Source: Paenibacillus jilunlii (GTDB lineage: Bacteria > Bacillota > Bacilli > Paenibacillales > Paenibacillaceae). Taken from it: a stretch of DNA of 64,000 nt. Location: the NCBI RefSeq assembly GCF_900102965.1, contig NZ_FNGM01000020.1, forward strand, positions 1 through 64,000. Reading direction: 5' to 3'. Position numbers and translations under genes: made by a program. Every line of letters begins with the position of its first letter. Position 1 is the stretch's first letter. The notes beneath the pieces are model-generated. The model saw only the letters and a list, made by a program, of their open reading frames with translations. It was not told the origin of the DNA and did not search any database. Below are positions 33,892-42,736 of the stretch, piece after piece.

Positions 33892-35208
33892 ATGAACCGT
33901 TCCACTTCTGAACATTTGTATGAGGAAGCCCTGCAGCATATCGTCGGAGGCGTCAACAGCCCCTCCCGCTCCTTCAAAGCCGTTGGCGGCGGCGCTCCTG
34001 TCTTCATGAAACGCGCCGGAGGCTCCCGCTTCTGGGACGAAGACGGCAATGAATACATAGACTATCTGGCCGCCTATGGACCGATTATTACCGGCCATGC
34101 CCATCCCCATATTACGGCGGCGATTACAAAAGCAGCCGAAAACGGGCTGCTGTACGGAACGCCCACGCAGCTTGAGATCAAGCTGGCCAAGATGCTGAAA
34201 GAAGCCATCCCTTCGATGGATAAGGTACGCTTTGTCAACTCCGGCACCGAGGCCGTCATGACCACGATCCGTGTAGCACGCGCTTATACCAAGCGCAGTA
34301 AGATTGTCAAATTCGCCGGCTGTTACCACGGCCATTCCGACCTTGTTCTGGTAGCCGCAGGCTCAGGTCCTTCTACCCTCGGCATTCCTGACAGTGCCGG
34401 AGTACCTGCCAGCATCGCCCAGGAGGTCATCACGGTTCCCTTCAATGATCTGGGCGCGCTGCGTGAAGCGCTGGATAAATGGGGCGGGGATGTCGCAGCC
34501 GTAATGGTAGAGCCGATTGTCGGCAATTTCGGCATGGTCATGCCGCAGCCGGGCTTCCTCGAAGGGCTCTGCAAGCAGGCCCATGACAACGGATCACTGG
34601 TCATTTATGACGAAGTCATCACCGCTTTCCGTTTCCACTACGGTTCCACCCAAACCTATGCAGGCCTCGATCATCATGAGGACATCATCCCTGACCTGAC
34701 CGCACTCGGCAAAATCATCGGGGGCGGCCTGCCGATTGGCGCTTACGGCGGCCGCAAGCATGTTATGGAGCAGGTTGCTCCGCTCGGCCCGGCCTATCAG
34801 GCCGGTACGATGGCAGGCAATCCGGCCTCCATCTCCGCAGGCATCGCCTGTCTGGAGGTGCTTGCAGCCGAAGGCGTCTATGACGAAATGGAGCGGCTGG
34901 CGATCCGCCTGACCGAAGGTCTGCAGGCATCCGCTGACCGCCATGGCATCCCGCTGACCATCAACCGGATCCGCGGCGCATTCTCCACCCATTTCTGCAA
35001 GCATCCGGTGACCAATTACGATGAAGCACAGGATACAGACGGTGAGCTGTTCGCCAGCTTCTTCCGCCACATGCTGAACCGCGGCATCAACCTGGCCCCG
35101 TCCAAATATGAAGCCTGGTTCCTGACCACGGCGCATACCGATGCCGATATTGACGCTACACTGGAAGCAGCGGAAGCCTCGTTCCGGGCCATGGCGGCGG
35201 AGAAATAA
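33892..35208 (+). CDS. hemL: Glutamate-1-semialdehyde 2,1-aminomutase
   Basis: A 438-residue class-III PLP enzyme of the C5 pathway to 5-aminolevulinate, used for haem and related tetrapyrroles. VNSGTEAVMTTIRVAR (115-130), the PLP-contact YDEVITAFR near 240 and the Schiff-base Lys274 in LGKIIGGGLPIGAYGG are intact. The start is ATG behind GAAAGGATG. No other hem gene is nearby, so this may be the stand-alone second copy (GsaB type) that many Bacillales carry. An imperfect hairpin AAGGATG/CATCCTT (about 33751-33786) lies between it and the LCP gene. Confidence 0.93.
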   Translation: MNRSTSEHLYEEALQHIVGGVNSPSRSFKAVGGGAPVFMKRAGGSRFWDEDGNEYIDYLAAYGPIITGHAHPHITAAITKAAENGLLYGTPTQLEIKLAKMLKEAIPSMDKVRFVNSGTEAVMTTIRVARAYTKRSKIVKFAGCYHGHSDLVLVAAGSGPSTLGIPDSAGVPASIAQEVITVPFNDLGALREALDKWGGDVAAVMVEPIVGNFGMVMPQPGFLEGLCKQAHDNGSLVIYDEVITAFRFHYGSTQTYAGLDHHEDIIPDLTALGKIIGGGLPIGAYGGRKHVMEQVAPLGPAYQAGTMAGNPASISAGIACLEVLAAEGVYDEMERLAIRLTEGLQASADRHGIPLTINRIRGAFSTHFCKHPVTNYDEAQDTDGELFASFFRHMLNRGINLAPSKYEAWFLTTAHTDADIDATLEAAEASFRAMAAEK

Positions 35209-35267
35209 TACTTCCGCAGGCAGCGGCGTGCATTTCATCTCGCTGAGACTCCTGAATTTTAAAAGCA

Positions 35268-35301
35268 AACCCACTGCGGATTCGCGCAGTGGGTTATTTT
35301 T
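35268..35301 (+). terminator. Intrinsic terminator of hemL
   Basis: The perfect 11-bp stem AACCCACTGCG/CGCAGTGGGTT, with a 6-nt loop, is followed by ATTTTTG. Confidence 0.92.
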
Positions 35302-35364
35302 GCGTTAACGCTCAGTATGGAGCTAGTGAAAGTCAATTTGCTTGTCCTGGTGAACCTCCATAAA

Positions 35365-35582
35365 CCCTGCGGCAACTCCAAGTGGAAAAAGGGTAACTAA
35401 TTTGCCCAAGCACCCTGTTCTCCTAAGATTAGGTGGAAAAAGGTTAACTAATTTTGCTCATTTCGCCCCTGACGAGGTAATTCGGCCTAATTAAGTATCC
35501 TTTTTCCACTTAAATCTCACGATTATTGATTTTGGGGAGAAATAAGTTCCCTTTTTCCAACTAGCGCTTGCTCAGCCCCTTC
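35365..35582. repeat. Dispersed intergenic repeat, copy B (two forward, two inverted motifs)
   Basis: Motif AAGTGGAAAAAGG is forward at 35380 and, as AGGTGGAAAAAGG, at 35431. It is inverted at 35489-35511 (AGTATCCTTTTTCCACTT) and 35541-35562 (AAGTTCCCTTTTTCCAACT). It is homologous to copy A at 24298-24512 along its whole length. Like copy A it lies between convergent genes (hemL and def). The 569-bp gene-free stretch also holds the hemL terminator and an 8-bp microsatellite. Confidence 0.75.
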
Positions 35583-35727
35583 TTGGCAAGGACTAGCCGG
35601 AAATAGGTTATCCGATCCAACTGATTCCCACCTTTTCGGGTATTCTGCAACTCACACGCTGATCCTCCCTCAAACCACTGTCCCGCAAGACAGCGGCTGC
35701 GGACAATGGCTTAAGCACAAATGGCAG

Positions 35728-35794
35728 GCTTACCTGCTTACCTGCCTATCAGCTTATCTGCTTATCTGCTTATCTGATCATCTGCTTTTCTGCT
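35728..35794. repeat. Imperfect 8-bp tandem repeat (CTGCTTAT family) at the 3' end of def
   Basis: About eight units of CTGCTTAT/CTGCTTAC with small changes. The last ones run into the final codons of def, where they encode the C-terminal EQKSR and stop. Slippage here could alter the def tail or the stop position. Confidence 0.65.
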
Positions 35795-36386
35795 CATAAA
35801 GACTGCGGATCTCCACGCCTTGGGGGAGCTTATAGGGATTCTCCTCATTGATCCGGTCGTAGAACATGATGCCGTCCAGATGATCGATTTCATGCTGGAC
35901 TACAATAGCCTGATAGCCCCTGAACTTCATGACGACTTCCTTGCCGTCCATATTATAGCCTTTCACCTTCACGGATTCGTATCTCGGCACAAAGCCGTGC
36001 ACCGGGCGGTCGACGGACAGGCAGCCTTCACTCTCCGGCAGATAGATCATGGCCACTGAATGGCTGATCACCTTCGGATTGACCCAGGCATGCTCCACCA
36101 TGCTGCCCTTCTCATCTCTCAGGTACATTACGAACATCCGCTTCCGCAGTCCGATCTGATTCGCCGACAGCCCAACACCGGAGCGCAGCTTATATTTTGC
36201 GGAAACCTCGGGGTCCTGGCTGTTCTTCAGAAACTGCATCATGCACTGCAGCACCTCTTGATCCTCAGCCTGTAAAGGCATTTGAACAGGCTCCGCTACA
36301 GCCCGCAGCACTGAATCCCCCTCACGCACAATATCGTCCATGGTAATTATATATTCCGCCTTAAATTTTGCATTAGACAACAACAT
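35778..36386 (-). CDS. def: Peptide deformylase (type II)
   Basis: Up to 202 residues. The metal site is complete: GVGLSANQIGL (motif 1), EGCLSVD (motif 2, metal Cys) and QHEIDHLDG (motif 3, HExxH). It removes the formyl group from nascent proteins. The start is unclear. ATG at 36386 has AAGGTGG only 4 nt away and adds a non-conserved extension. ATG at 36341 (MDDIVREG) is 14 nt from AAGGCGG. Bacillus YkrB starts MITMENIV, which would correspond here to an ATA codon at 36350, properly placed behind AAGGCGG. Confidence 0.93.
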   Translation of the reverse strand: MLLSNAKFKAEYIITMDDIVREGDSVLRAVAEPVQMPLQAEDQEVLQCMMQFLKNSQDPEVSAKYKLRSGVGLSANQIGLRKRMFVMYLRDEKGSMVEHAWVNPKVISHSVAMIYLPESEGCLSVDRPVHGFVPRYESVKVKGYNMDGKEVVMKFRGYQAIVVQHEIDHLDGIMFYDRINEENPYKLPQGVEIRSLYEQKSR

Positions 36387-36445
36387 TCATCCACCTTTAT
36401 ATGCCGTACAGGCCGAATTTAATATTTCTCTTAGCTTATGCGCGT

Positions 36446-37741
36446 CTATGGATTAATGAAAGCCGTCCGAAGCTTGCTGCTGTAATTCACATCGAAGCCG
36501 AGACCGGTGGCGAGGGCGGCAAGCGGCAGATAGGTTTTATCCTCTTTGCCGACCTTTTGCAGAAATGCCGGTGTATCGATGGCTGCCGCCGCTCCGTTTA
36601 CCTTGATCGTGGGGGAGCCGATCGTTATTACAACCGTTTTTCCGCCGTATACAATGGTCGCACTCTGGGTTTTATTGTCCCATTTCCCGGCGGCGCCCAC
36701 AGCATTCAGGATATCCTTCAATGCCAGGAAGTTCTGCCCGTTCTTCAGAACCGGCTTGTTCGGCGTATTCAGCTCCACTCCCTTCACCACAATGGACATA
36801 GGTGCGGAAGCGGCTGTCCATGCGGAAACGGATGGAACCCGGTATTCTCCCCAATACGTTTCGGCGAAGACCCGGGCGATGGTTTCATACCCCAGCTGCG
36901 TTGGATGAAAATCCGCAGCTCCTGCGCTGATGATATGGGTCCGCGACGCTTCAACACCTGCAAAGGCCCCCGCCACATGGGCCACCTTCACCGGAGCATC
37001 CGGCTGATTCAGGCTGGCGGCCACGTTTTCCGCCGTTGCCGTGAACTGCTGGGCAGCGCTCATCAGCTTGGGATACGAGCTGCTCACCGCAATCTTGGGA
37101 GCGGGCTGATATTGGTCGGCCAGCACAATCGTGGCCTTACCATTGACCGCGCGAATGTTCTCAAGCGCGGCCTTCACATTGCTGCTGTAGCTTGCCAGAA
37201 GCTGATCCAGCTGAGCCTTGAAGGCCTCTTCCGTGAGATCTTTGGCCGTGAGCAGCAGACTGCTCACGTCATTCCCGCCAATGGTCAGCGTAACCAGGTC
37301 GGCCTCGCCAAGCTCAGTCTTGATCTGCGGAGTGAGCGCGGCAAATTGGTTGATCCGCGGATCAGGTAGACCTGCCTGAATCCCGTCGGCTGCGGTAACT
37401 GCCCCCTCTTTAATTGCTGCCGTATAATTCAGCAGCCCCGCTGTAGTAAGTCCCAGAATACCATAGTTGCTAAGAGCGCTTCTGCCATGATACCAGCCTT
37501 GCTCCAGCAGCCGCTCCGCATATCCGTAAGGCTTCACGTTCGGATCGGTCATCCCCGGCTCATAGCCCGCTGTGATGGAATCCCCCAGTGCTACGATGCG
37601 AAAAACATCCTGCTCCGGACTTTGTGCTGTTGCGGCGGCTTCAGCTGCATTAGCAGAGCCGGCTCCTGCACTGATCAACAATGTGAACAGCAGCAGGCTG
37701 CTTGTGCCAGCTGCGTACATTTTTTTCCATGCTTTCAGCAT
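36446..37741 (-). CDS. Secreted SGNH/GDSL hydrolase with copper-amine-oxidase-like C-terminal domain
   Basis: A 431-residue exported esterase. The signal peptide (1-30, ending SANAAEA) precedes an SGNH domain (about 45-310): block I RIVALGDSITAGYEPG with the nucleophile Ser, block III TIGGNDVSS, and block V DFHPTQLGYETIA with catalytic Asp and His. The C-terminal domain (about 335-431) is of the copper amine oxidase N type, LALKDILNAVGAAGKWD and INGAAAAID-like, which may bind the cell surface. The start at 37741 has GGGAGG 6 nt upstream; the longer frame to 37930 is not supported. Substrate unknown (lipid, carbohydrate ester or acetylated glycan). Confidence 0.9.
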   Translation of the reverse strand: MLKAWKKMYAAGTSSLLLFTLLISAGAGSANAAEAAATAQSPEQDVFRIVALGDSITAGYEPGMTDPNVKPYGYAERLLEQGWYHGRSALSNYGILGLTTAGLLNYTAAIKEGAVTAADGIQAGLPDPRINQFAALTPQIKTELGEADLVTLTIGGNDVSSLLLTAKDLTEEAFKAQLDQLLASYSSNVKAALENIRAVNGKATIVLADQYQPAPKIAVSSSYPKLMSAAQQFTATAENVAASLNQPDAPVKVAHVAGAFAGVEASRTHIISAGAADFHPTQLGYETIARVFAETYWGEYRVPSVSAWTAASAPMSIVVKGVELNTPNKPVLKNGQNFLALKDILNAVGAAGKWDNKTQSATIVYGGKTVVITIGSPTIKVNGAAAAIDTPAFLQKVGKEDKTYLPLAALATGLGFDVNYSSKLRTAFINP

Positions 37742-37794
37742 CGTATCCCTCCCAAATTGGTATAATTCCATTCTATCATCCAGTCTGCCTATAC

Positions 37795-37828
37795 AAAAGA
37801 GCGGCTTCCCGTTATTCGGAAGCCGCTC
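37795..37828 (-). terminator. Intrinsic terminator downstream of the 85-residue protein gene
   Basis: The 11-bp stem GAGCGGCTTCC/GGAAGCCGCTC with an 8-nt loop is followed on the minus strand by TTTTGTAT. It separates the gene at 37851 from the SGNH gene. Confidence 0.85.
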
Positions 37829-37850
37829 CTGGCAGGAATCAAAATGATAT

Positions 37851-38108
37851 CTAAGAGTTATCTCTATCCGCAGAACCTTGATCTTTCTTCGCCCGTTCCA
37901 GATATTTATCATATCTGTCATCCAGCTCATGGCCTATTTTACGGTAGCGCAGCGTTTCTTCCACAATCGGATCAAGTGTGGTCTGAATACGAATCTCATA
38001 CTTGGGCGAGATTTGGCGGATCTCCTTGGCGGTCCGGTCGGCCTCCTCCATCTCGCCATCCTCCAGGAGTTCGCTCAGCTTGCGCTCCAGATCATCTTTT
38101 TCACTCAT
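37851..38108 (-). CDS. Small charged coiled-coil protein, function unknown
   Basis: An 85-residue soluble, highly charged protein (MSEKDDLERKLSELLEDG at the start, YDKYLERAKKDQG near the end) that is predicted to be helical. No domain is recognised. GGAGGG lies 13 nt before the ATG, a rather long spacing. It follows the inositol-monophosphatase gene by 18 bp and ends at a strong terminator, so the two are probably cotranscribed. Confidence 0.7.
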   Translation of the reverse strand: MSEKDDLERKLSELLEDGEMEEADRTAKEIRQISPKYEIRIQTTLDPIVEETLRYRKIGHELDDRYDKYLERAKKDQGSADRDNS

Positions 38109-38126
38109 GCTTGCTTGCCGCCCTCC

Positions 38127-39011
38127 TTATTTGTTGTATCCCGTTGCTTCGGCTTCGGCAAGCGAGGCTACCAGGAAATCATGGATCCGCCCGTTGCTCG
38201 CCACCACATGACGGGTGCCAATATCATAGGGATTGCCCAGCGTATCCGTCACCTTGCCTCCGGATTCCAGTACCAGCAGCACGCCGGCCGCACAGTCCCA
38301 CGGACTTAGGCCGACTTCCCAATAACCGTCTACCCGGCCTGCTGCCACATAGGCGAGATGCAGAGCGGCAGAGCCGCCGGCACGGACACCCCGGATCTGC
38401 GGCAAAATCTGCTGCAGTCCGGCCATATTCGCCGGCTGTGCGAAGGTACGGTCCGGAGGGAAGCCCATCGCCACGAGACTGCTTCCCGGGTCCGCTTCGG
38501 CAGACACGGAAGTAGGAATCCCATGCATATAGGCGCCTTTGCCCTTCTCAGCCACGAACATCTCATCGCGGATAGGGTCATAGATAACGCCCACGGTCAG
38601 CTCACCCTTGACTACCAAGGCTATGGAGACACAATAAAAAGGAAAGCCGTGTACAAAATTGGTCGTCCCGTCAATCGGATCAACAATCCATAAATACTCA
38701 TGCTTCCGTCCTTCTTCCAGGGCGGCAGTCAAAGCGTCAGCTCCTGGCTGAACGCTTTCTTCCCCGAGAATCGCATGGTCGGGATAATGGGTCAGGATCA
38801 GCCGGCGGATCATCTGCTCCACGCCTTTGTCCACTTCTGTGACCAGATCCTGGGCTGAAGTCTTGCTGCCCAGCTCCTTCACATGGCCCTGTCTGTTCTT
38901 GATCCATTCCCCCGCTTTGGCAGCGGCATTGATCGCTGCAGCAGTATGCCCTTTACTGGTAACAACGTAAGGCTCCCGGTCGTTCCGGTTATCAGAATTT
39001 GTAGGATTCAT
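38127..39011 (-). CDS. Inositol monophosphatase family protein
   Basis: A 294-residue magnesium-dependent, lithium-sensitive-type phosphatase. Metal motifs are ILGEES (Glu), WIVDPIDGTTNFVHG (the DPIDGT signature) and WDCAAGVLL (Asp). Substrates of the family include inositol phosphates, histidinol phosphate and PAP. The start at 39011 (MNPTNSDNRND) follows GCGGAGTGAAGAT; a longer frame to 39107 lacks a ribosome site and crosses the promoter. Confidence 0.9.
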   Translation of the reverse strand: MNPTNSDNRNDREPYVVTSKGHTAAAINAAAKAGEWIKNRQGHVKELGSKTSAQDLVTEVDKGVEQMIRRLILTHYPDHAILGEESVQPGADALTAALEEGRKHEYLWIVDPIDGTTNFVHGFPFYCVSIALVVKGELTVGVIYDPIRDEMFVAEKGKGAYMHGIPTSVSAEADPGSSLVAMGFPPDRTFAQPANMAGLQQILPQIRGVRAGGSAALHLAYVAAGRVDGYWEVGLSPWDCAAGVLLVLESGGKVTDTLGNPYDIGTRHVVASNGRIHDFLVASLAEAEATGYNK

Positions 39012-39031
39012 ATCTTCACTCCGCTTTCTTG

Positions 39032-39059
39032 AGCATAATTGTTTCCATATGTAGAACAA
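39032..39059 (-). promoter_or_regulatory. Probable promoter of the inositol-monophosphatase operon
   Basis: TTGTTC (39059-39054), a 16-bp spacer and TATGCT (39037-39032), 20 bp upstream of the start codon. Confidence 0.4.
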
Positions 39060-39227
39060 GGTGCACTCTTTGGAATCAGAGCGGCATCCCCCAATCGGCC
39101 AGACCAAGTGCTATCAGAGCGCCGGCCTTGCGTTTGCTCAACTTTCATTCAACGTACCCTATTTAAGGAGACTAATCAAGTCGGAGGTTAGCCCGTTTTC
39201 CGCTTCTAGCACCGGGTTATCCAGGGT

Positions 39228-40235
39228 TTATGGTTCTATATTGACGCTTGCCCCATCTAGTACCGTTATTCCGTTCCCGGCTTCGGCAAGCTCCTTCAGC
39301 GCCTCCATCAGACCAAACAGCGCTCCGTCCTTCGCCTTCGCTTCAATCATCGCATCCACGGCCGGAGTGTCCGCCGCGATACGTTTAAGAAAAGCCAGCA
39401 GCGGTGCAGGCTCCACACCATCAGCATGGCTGCGCGGGTCGGACGGGTTGCGCGGACTGGACACGTGAATCTTCGGGGGCAGTGTTTCACCGGGGAGCAC
39501 ATCCTTCAGCGCCAGTGGAGTCTGCCAGGTCTTCATAATCTCCGGCCACAGCTCCCAGGGAAGTTCGCCTTCATTATTCACCCACTGATGATGAATATCC
39601 AGCACCATGGGGACTCCCAGCCTCCGGCAGACTTCAAGCGTCTCCGGGGCATTGAACGTCTTGTCATCGTTCTCCAGCGTCGTCCGCTCCTGCAGTTCCA
39701 GCGGCAATTCCGCAAAATGCTCCAAAAAGCGCGCTGCAGCCGCAGGCTTGTCTCCATACGCGCCGCCGATATGAATGTTGTTCTTGGCGGTTGCCGGCAA
39801 ATCCATGGCATTCAGCATATCCACATGATGCTGCAAATCCCGGACTGAACTGGCCAGCACCTCTGGCCGGGGAGTACTAAGTACTGTAAAGTGGTCGGGG
39901 TGAAAAGAAACCCGCAGCCCGTGCTTTTTCACATAGCTGCCTACTTCGGCAAAATCCGCAGCCAATGCGGCAAAGGGATTCCAGTCCTGCAAATCGGGAT
40001 GCGTCGCCAGCGGAATCAGCTTGGAGGTTAGGCGGTATACACGGATATCCGAGCCGACATTATGCTTAAGCAGACGCAGCGTGTTGTGAAGATTGCCGCG
40101 GGCGATGGTCTCCAGCCGCCGAAGTCCGGCTTCCCGGTCATTCAGCTTGTTGAAGCTGGCCATAGTCATGGTCTTGGAGGGCGAGCAGTCCGGGATAACC
40201 GTGGACATGGCTACATAGCCAAACCGGACAATCAT
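39228..40235 (-). CDS. uvsE: UV DNA damage endonuclease (UvsE/UVDE)
   Basis: A 335-residue TIM-barrel endonuclease that nicks 5' of cyclobutane dimers, 6-4 photoproducts and some abasic sites. MIVRFGYVAMS is the usual start. Metal-binding residues lie in SFHPDHFTVL, NIHIGGAYGDK, LENDDK, VLDIHHQW and KIHVSSPR. Its ATG overlaps by 4 bases with the stop of the 105-residue protein upstream, so the two genes are coupled. Typical of spore-formers, where it backs up other UV repair. Confidence 0.93.
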   Translation of the reverse strand: MIVRFGYVAMSTVIPDCSPSKTMTMASFNKLNDREAGLRRLETIARGNLHNTLRLLKHNVGSDIRVYRLTSKLIPLATHPDLQDWNPFAALAADFAEVGSYVKKHGLRVSFHPDHFTVLSTPRPEVLASSVRDLQHHVDMLNAMDLPATAKNNIHIGGAYGDKPAAAARFLEHFAELPLELQERTTLENDDKTFNAPETLEVCRRLGVPMVLDIHHQWVNNEGELPWELWPEIMKTWQTPLALKDVLPGETLPPKIHVSSPRNPSDPRSHADGVEPAPLLAFLKRIAADTPAVDAMIEAKAKDGALFGLMEALKELAEAGNGITVLDGASVNIEP

Positions 40236-40549
40236 CCTTCTTCTCCAAAAAACATCTCATAGGCCAGCGCCGTCTGCACCCGTGATTCTTCCTCATTCAG
40301 CTTGCGCACCAAATCCATCTCGACAGCTGTCACCTCGTTGCCCTGGAAATTAATTTCCGCGATGGATGCCGAAATTTTGACAATGGCTATTGCCACATTC
40401 TCCGGTGTGTAGGCGATGACCTTCTGGCCGGTCGGATACACGCGGAAGCCCTTCTTTACCATTTTGGTGCGGCCGTATTCCAGCAGCTCGTACAGCTCCT
40501 GCTCATTCTTGAATTTGCATACGGAATTGAATTCGGACTGAAATCCCAT
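40232..40549 (-). CDS. Conserved-looking small protein of unknown function, coupled to uvsE
   Basis: A 105-residue soluble protein, MGFQSEFNSVCKFKNEQELY at the start. A predicted alpha/beta core (FRVYPTGQKVIAYTPEN, IAIVKISASIAEINFQGNEV) is followed by a helix. I do not recognise a family. The start follows GGAGAGAGAACC. It ends in an ATGA overlap with uvsE and follows ddl by about 50 bp. Its tight coupling to a DNA-repair gene may be functional or just transcriptional economy. Confidence 0.75.
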   Translation of the reverse strand: MGFQSEFNSVCKFKNEQELYELLEYGRTKMVKKGFRVYPTGQKVIAYTPENVAIAIVKISASIAEINFQGNEVTAVEMDLVRKLNEEESRVQTALAYEMFFGEEG

Positions 40550-40596
40550 GGTTCTCTCTCCTTCCCGGCCGGAATGATCCCGCCGCTCGCCAAATG

Positions 40597-41688
40597 TTAT
40601 TCGTTGTCGTACTTCAGACCCTGCTTGAAATGGTAACGCTCCAGCGCCAGCTCAATCATGCGGTCCAGCAGTGCCTGATAAGATATGCCGGTCTCGCGCC
40701 AGAGCAGCGGATACATACTGTAAGGTGTGAACCCGGGCATTGTATTCACTTCATTAATGAGAATCTTTCCATCGGATTTGCGCAGAAAAAAGTCGGCACG
40801 CGTAATGCCGCTGCCCTCAATCGCCCGGAACGCCTGAATCGCCGACTCCCGCAGACGGTCAGCCACCTCAGGGTCCACAGGAGCCGGAATCAGCATCTGC
40901 GATTTGCCGTCGGTGTATTTTGCCGCATAATCATAATATTCACCAGAAGAGACGATTTCACCCGGAACCGAAGCCTCAGGCTCCTCATTGCCGAGCACAC
41001 TGACTTCAACCTCGCGCGCATCGACAAATTCCTCAATAATGACCTTGGTATCATAGCGGAAGGCCACCTCCACCGCCTTAATCAGGCTCTCCTTATCCAC
41101 AGCTTTGGAAATGCCTACACTGGAGCCCAGATTGGCTGGCTTAACAAATACCGGATAGCCCAGCTTATCCTCCAGGCTGATGATCAGCTCATGTTTTTTG
41201 CGTTTCCAGGCACTGATATTGAAATAGCAGTATTCACATTGATCCAGCCCGGCCTCTCCGAACAGCTTCTTCATGACTACTTTATCCATGCCTGCGGATG
41301 ATGCCAGCACGCCTGCACCGATATAAGGGATATTAGCCATTTCGAACAAGCCCTGAATCGTTCCGTCTTCTCCGTTGGTGCCATGCAGCAGCGGGAACAT
41401 CACATCAATCAGCTGGTCACCGCCGGTCAGTCCGCTGAATACCGCATTTAACGCCATGCTCATATCCCCTGCTTCGCCGCCCAGCTTCAGTTCCTCGATG
41501 GTTCCAAAAGGGGCCTCCAACGCCGCTCCGACCTTCCAGAGCCCCTGCTTGGAAATATAAAAAGGTATAATCTCATATTTCGCGTAGTCAAAAGCGTTCA
41601 TAACTGCAAATGCCGTCTGCAGCGATACCTCGTGCTCTCCGGATTTGCCGCCGTACACCAGTCCTACGGTTAATTTTGTATCCCCCAT
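40597..41688 (-). CDS. ddl: D-alanine--D-alanine ligase
   Basis: A 363-residue ATP-grasp enzyme making D-Ala-D-Ala for peptidoglycan. VYGGKSGEHEVSL at 10-22, the ATP-grasp KPANLGSSVGISKA, and EVNTMPGFTPYSMYPLL with the metal-binding Glu/Asn are present. YSMYPLLW near the end, with Tyr, is what D-Ala-D-Ala (rather than D-lactate) ligases carry, but specificity is not certain from sequence alone. The start follows GAAAGAGGTTAGGGC. Probably cotranscribed with the amidase-domain gene 20 bp upstream. Confidence 0.93.
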   Translation of the reverse strand: MGDTKLTVGLVYGGKSGEHEVSLQTAFAVMNAFDYAKYEIIPFYISKQGLWKVGAALEAPFGTIEELKLGGEAGDMSMALNAVFSGLTGGDQLIDVMFPLLHGTNGEDGTIQGLFEMANIPYIGAGVLASSAGMDKVVMKKLFGEAGLDQCEYCYFNISAWKRKKHELIISLEDKLGYPVFVKPANLGSSVGISKAVDKESLIKAVEVAFRYDTKVIIEEFVDAREVEVSVLGNEEPEASVPGEIVSSGEYYDYAAKYTDGKSQMLIPAPVDPEVADRLRESAIQAFRAIEGSGITRADFFLRKSDGKILINEVNTMPGFTPYSMYPLLWRETGISYQALLDRMIELALERYHFKQGLKYDNE

Positions 41689-41707
41689 GCCCTAACCTCT
41701 TTCTGAT

Positions 41708-42736
41708 TTATAAGTAGTCGTTTATGTGGAAAAAACGGTAGGCCGTTCTGTCGGTCCATGCATAGGAATCGCGGTAATCCCAAAACCGGTGCCGGCTGCT
41801 GACCGTCCGCGCATTCACCAGCGGCTGCCCAGCCGCATCAAAAGCGGTAACAATCGTGCTGTGCTGATAATGGCCGTTGCCGTCCCAATCGTACAGGATA
41901 ATGTCACCAAGCATTAGCTGATCCGCCCGTTCCACCGCCTCGGCCCGGAGTCCGCTGCTGCGGTCTGCACCCAAATAACGCTGCAGACTGTCCGACACGG
42001 CCCAGCTGAAGCTCCACCATTCCTGCGCGCCGTTGTAGCCTTTGTACCACCAGCCCGTTTCTCTTTTACCAGTATAGTTGATAGGCGCCCCCCCTGCAAA
42101 GAGACATTGGGACACATAATTGGTGCAGTCCACCTCAAACACTTCGAACTCCGGATTGCCGTCTTTCCACCACCGGTCTGCATAGGCTGCAGCGTCTTCG
42201 CGGCGGTAGCGCACCTCTTTGCTGCCGGTAATGCCGCGGAGAATATTCTTGTTAAGCAGCGGCTGCGACGGCTGCGGGACAGGGAGCGACTCCCCCCATT
42301 TGGACAGCCGCAGCGCCGGTTCCCCTCCTGCCACTCTGCGCATTGAATTCCGCTCCGGCACACTGCGCTCTACAGCGGCAATTTCCCAGGTACTCCCTTC
42401 AAGGACAAAAGTCAGCCGCTCCGCTTCAATGACATCCTCGCGGTGAGTGATGCCGCCCTTCTCGTAGTACAGCGCACTGTGCAGCGCTACATCCGCCACC
42501 ACCTCGGACGGGTTCTGCCGGACGGTCCGGAGTGTGCGGACGCCCGTCTCCGAACGCAGCGGTGTAATGCCGCGCCGCTCATACCACTGTGCGAGCCGCC
42601 GGGAGCGTTCGCCCTGCTCCAGCAGGAACCGCGGGTCCCTGACCGTGCTGCGCTGCTGCTCGGCACCGGGCGCCACCCGCCCCTTGTTCACTTGATCTAC
42701 ATATACATACAGACTTTGCTTCCATTGCTGCTCCAT
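41708..42736 (-). CDS. Amidase-domain (CHAP/NlpC-like, Amidase_6) protein
   Basis: A 342-residue protein. The N-terminal half (1-185) is not recognised. The C-terminal Amidase_6-type domain (about 190-340) has the Cys nucleophile in VDCTNYVSQCLFAGG, the conserved GWWYKGYNG and SFSWAVSD blocks and the His in GHYQHSTIV. Such papain-like domains are suspected wall amidases, some linked to sporulation. No signal peptide is visible, so a cytoplasmic, mother-cell or spore location is possible. AAGGGG lies 11 nt before the ATG. Upstream of ddl, which fits a wall-related role. Confidence 0.8.
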   Translation of the reverse strand: MEQQWKQSLYVYVDQVNKGRVAPGAEQQRSTVRDPRFLLEQGERSRRLAQWYERRGITPLRSETGVRTLRTVRQNPSEVVADVALHSALYYEKGGITHREDVIEAERLTFVLEGSTWEIAAVERSVPERNSMRRVAGGEPALRLSKWGESLPVPQPSQPLLNKNILRGITGSKEVRYRREDAAAYADRWWKDGNPEFEVFEVDCTNYVSQCLFAGGAPINYTGKRETGWWYKGYNGAQEWWSFSWAVSDSLQRYLGADRSSGLRAEAVERADQLMLGDIILYDWDGNGHYQHSTIVTAFDAAGQPLVNARTVSSRHRFWDYRDSYAWTDRTAYRFFHINDYL

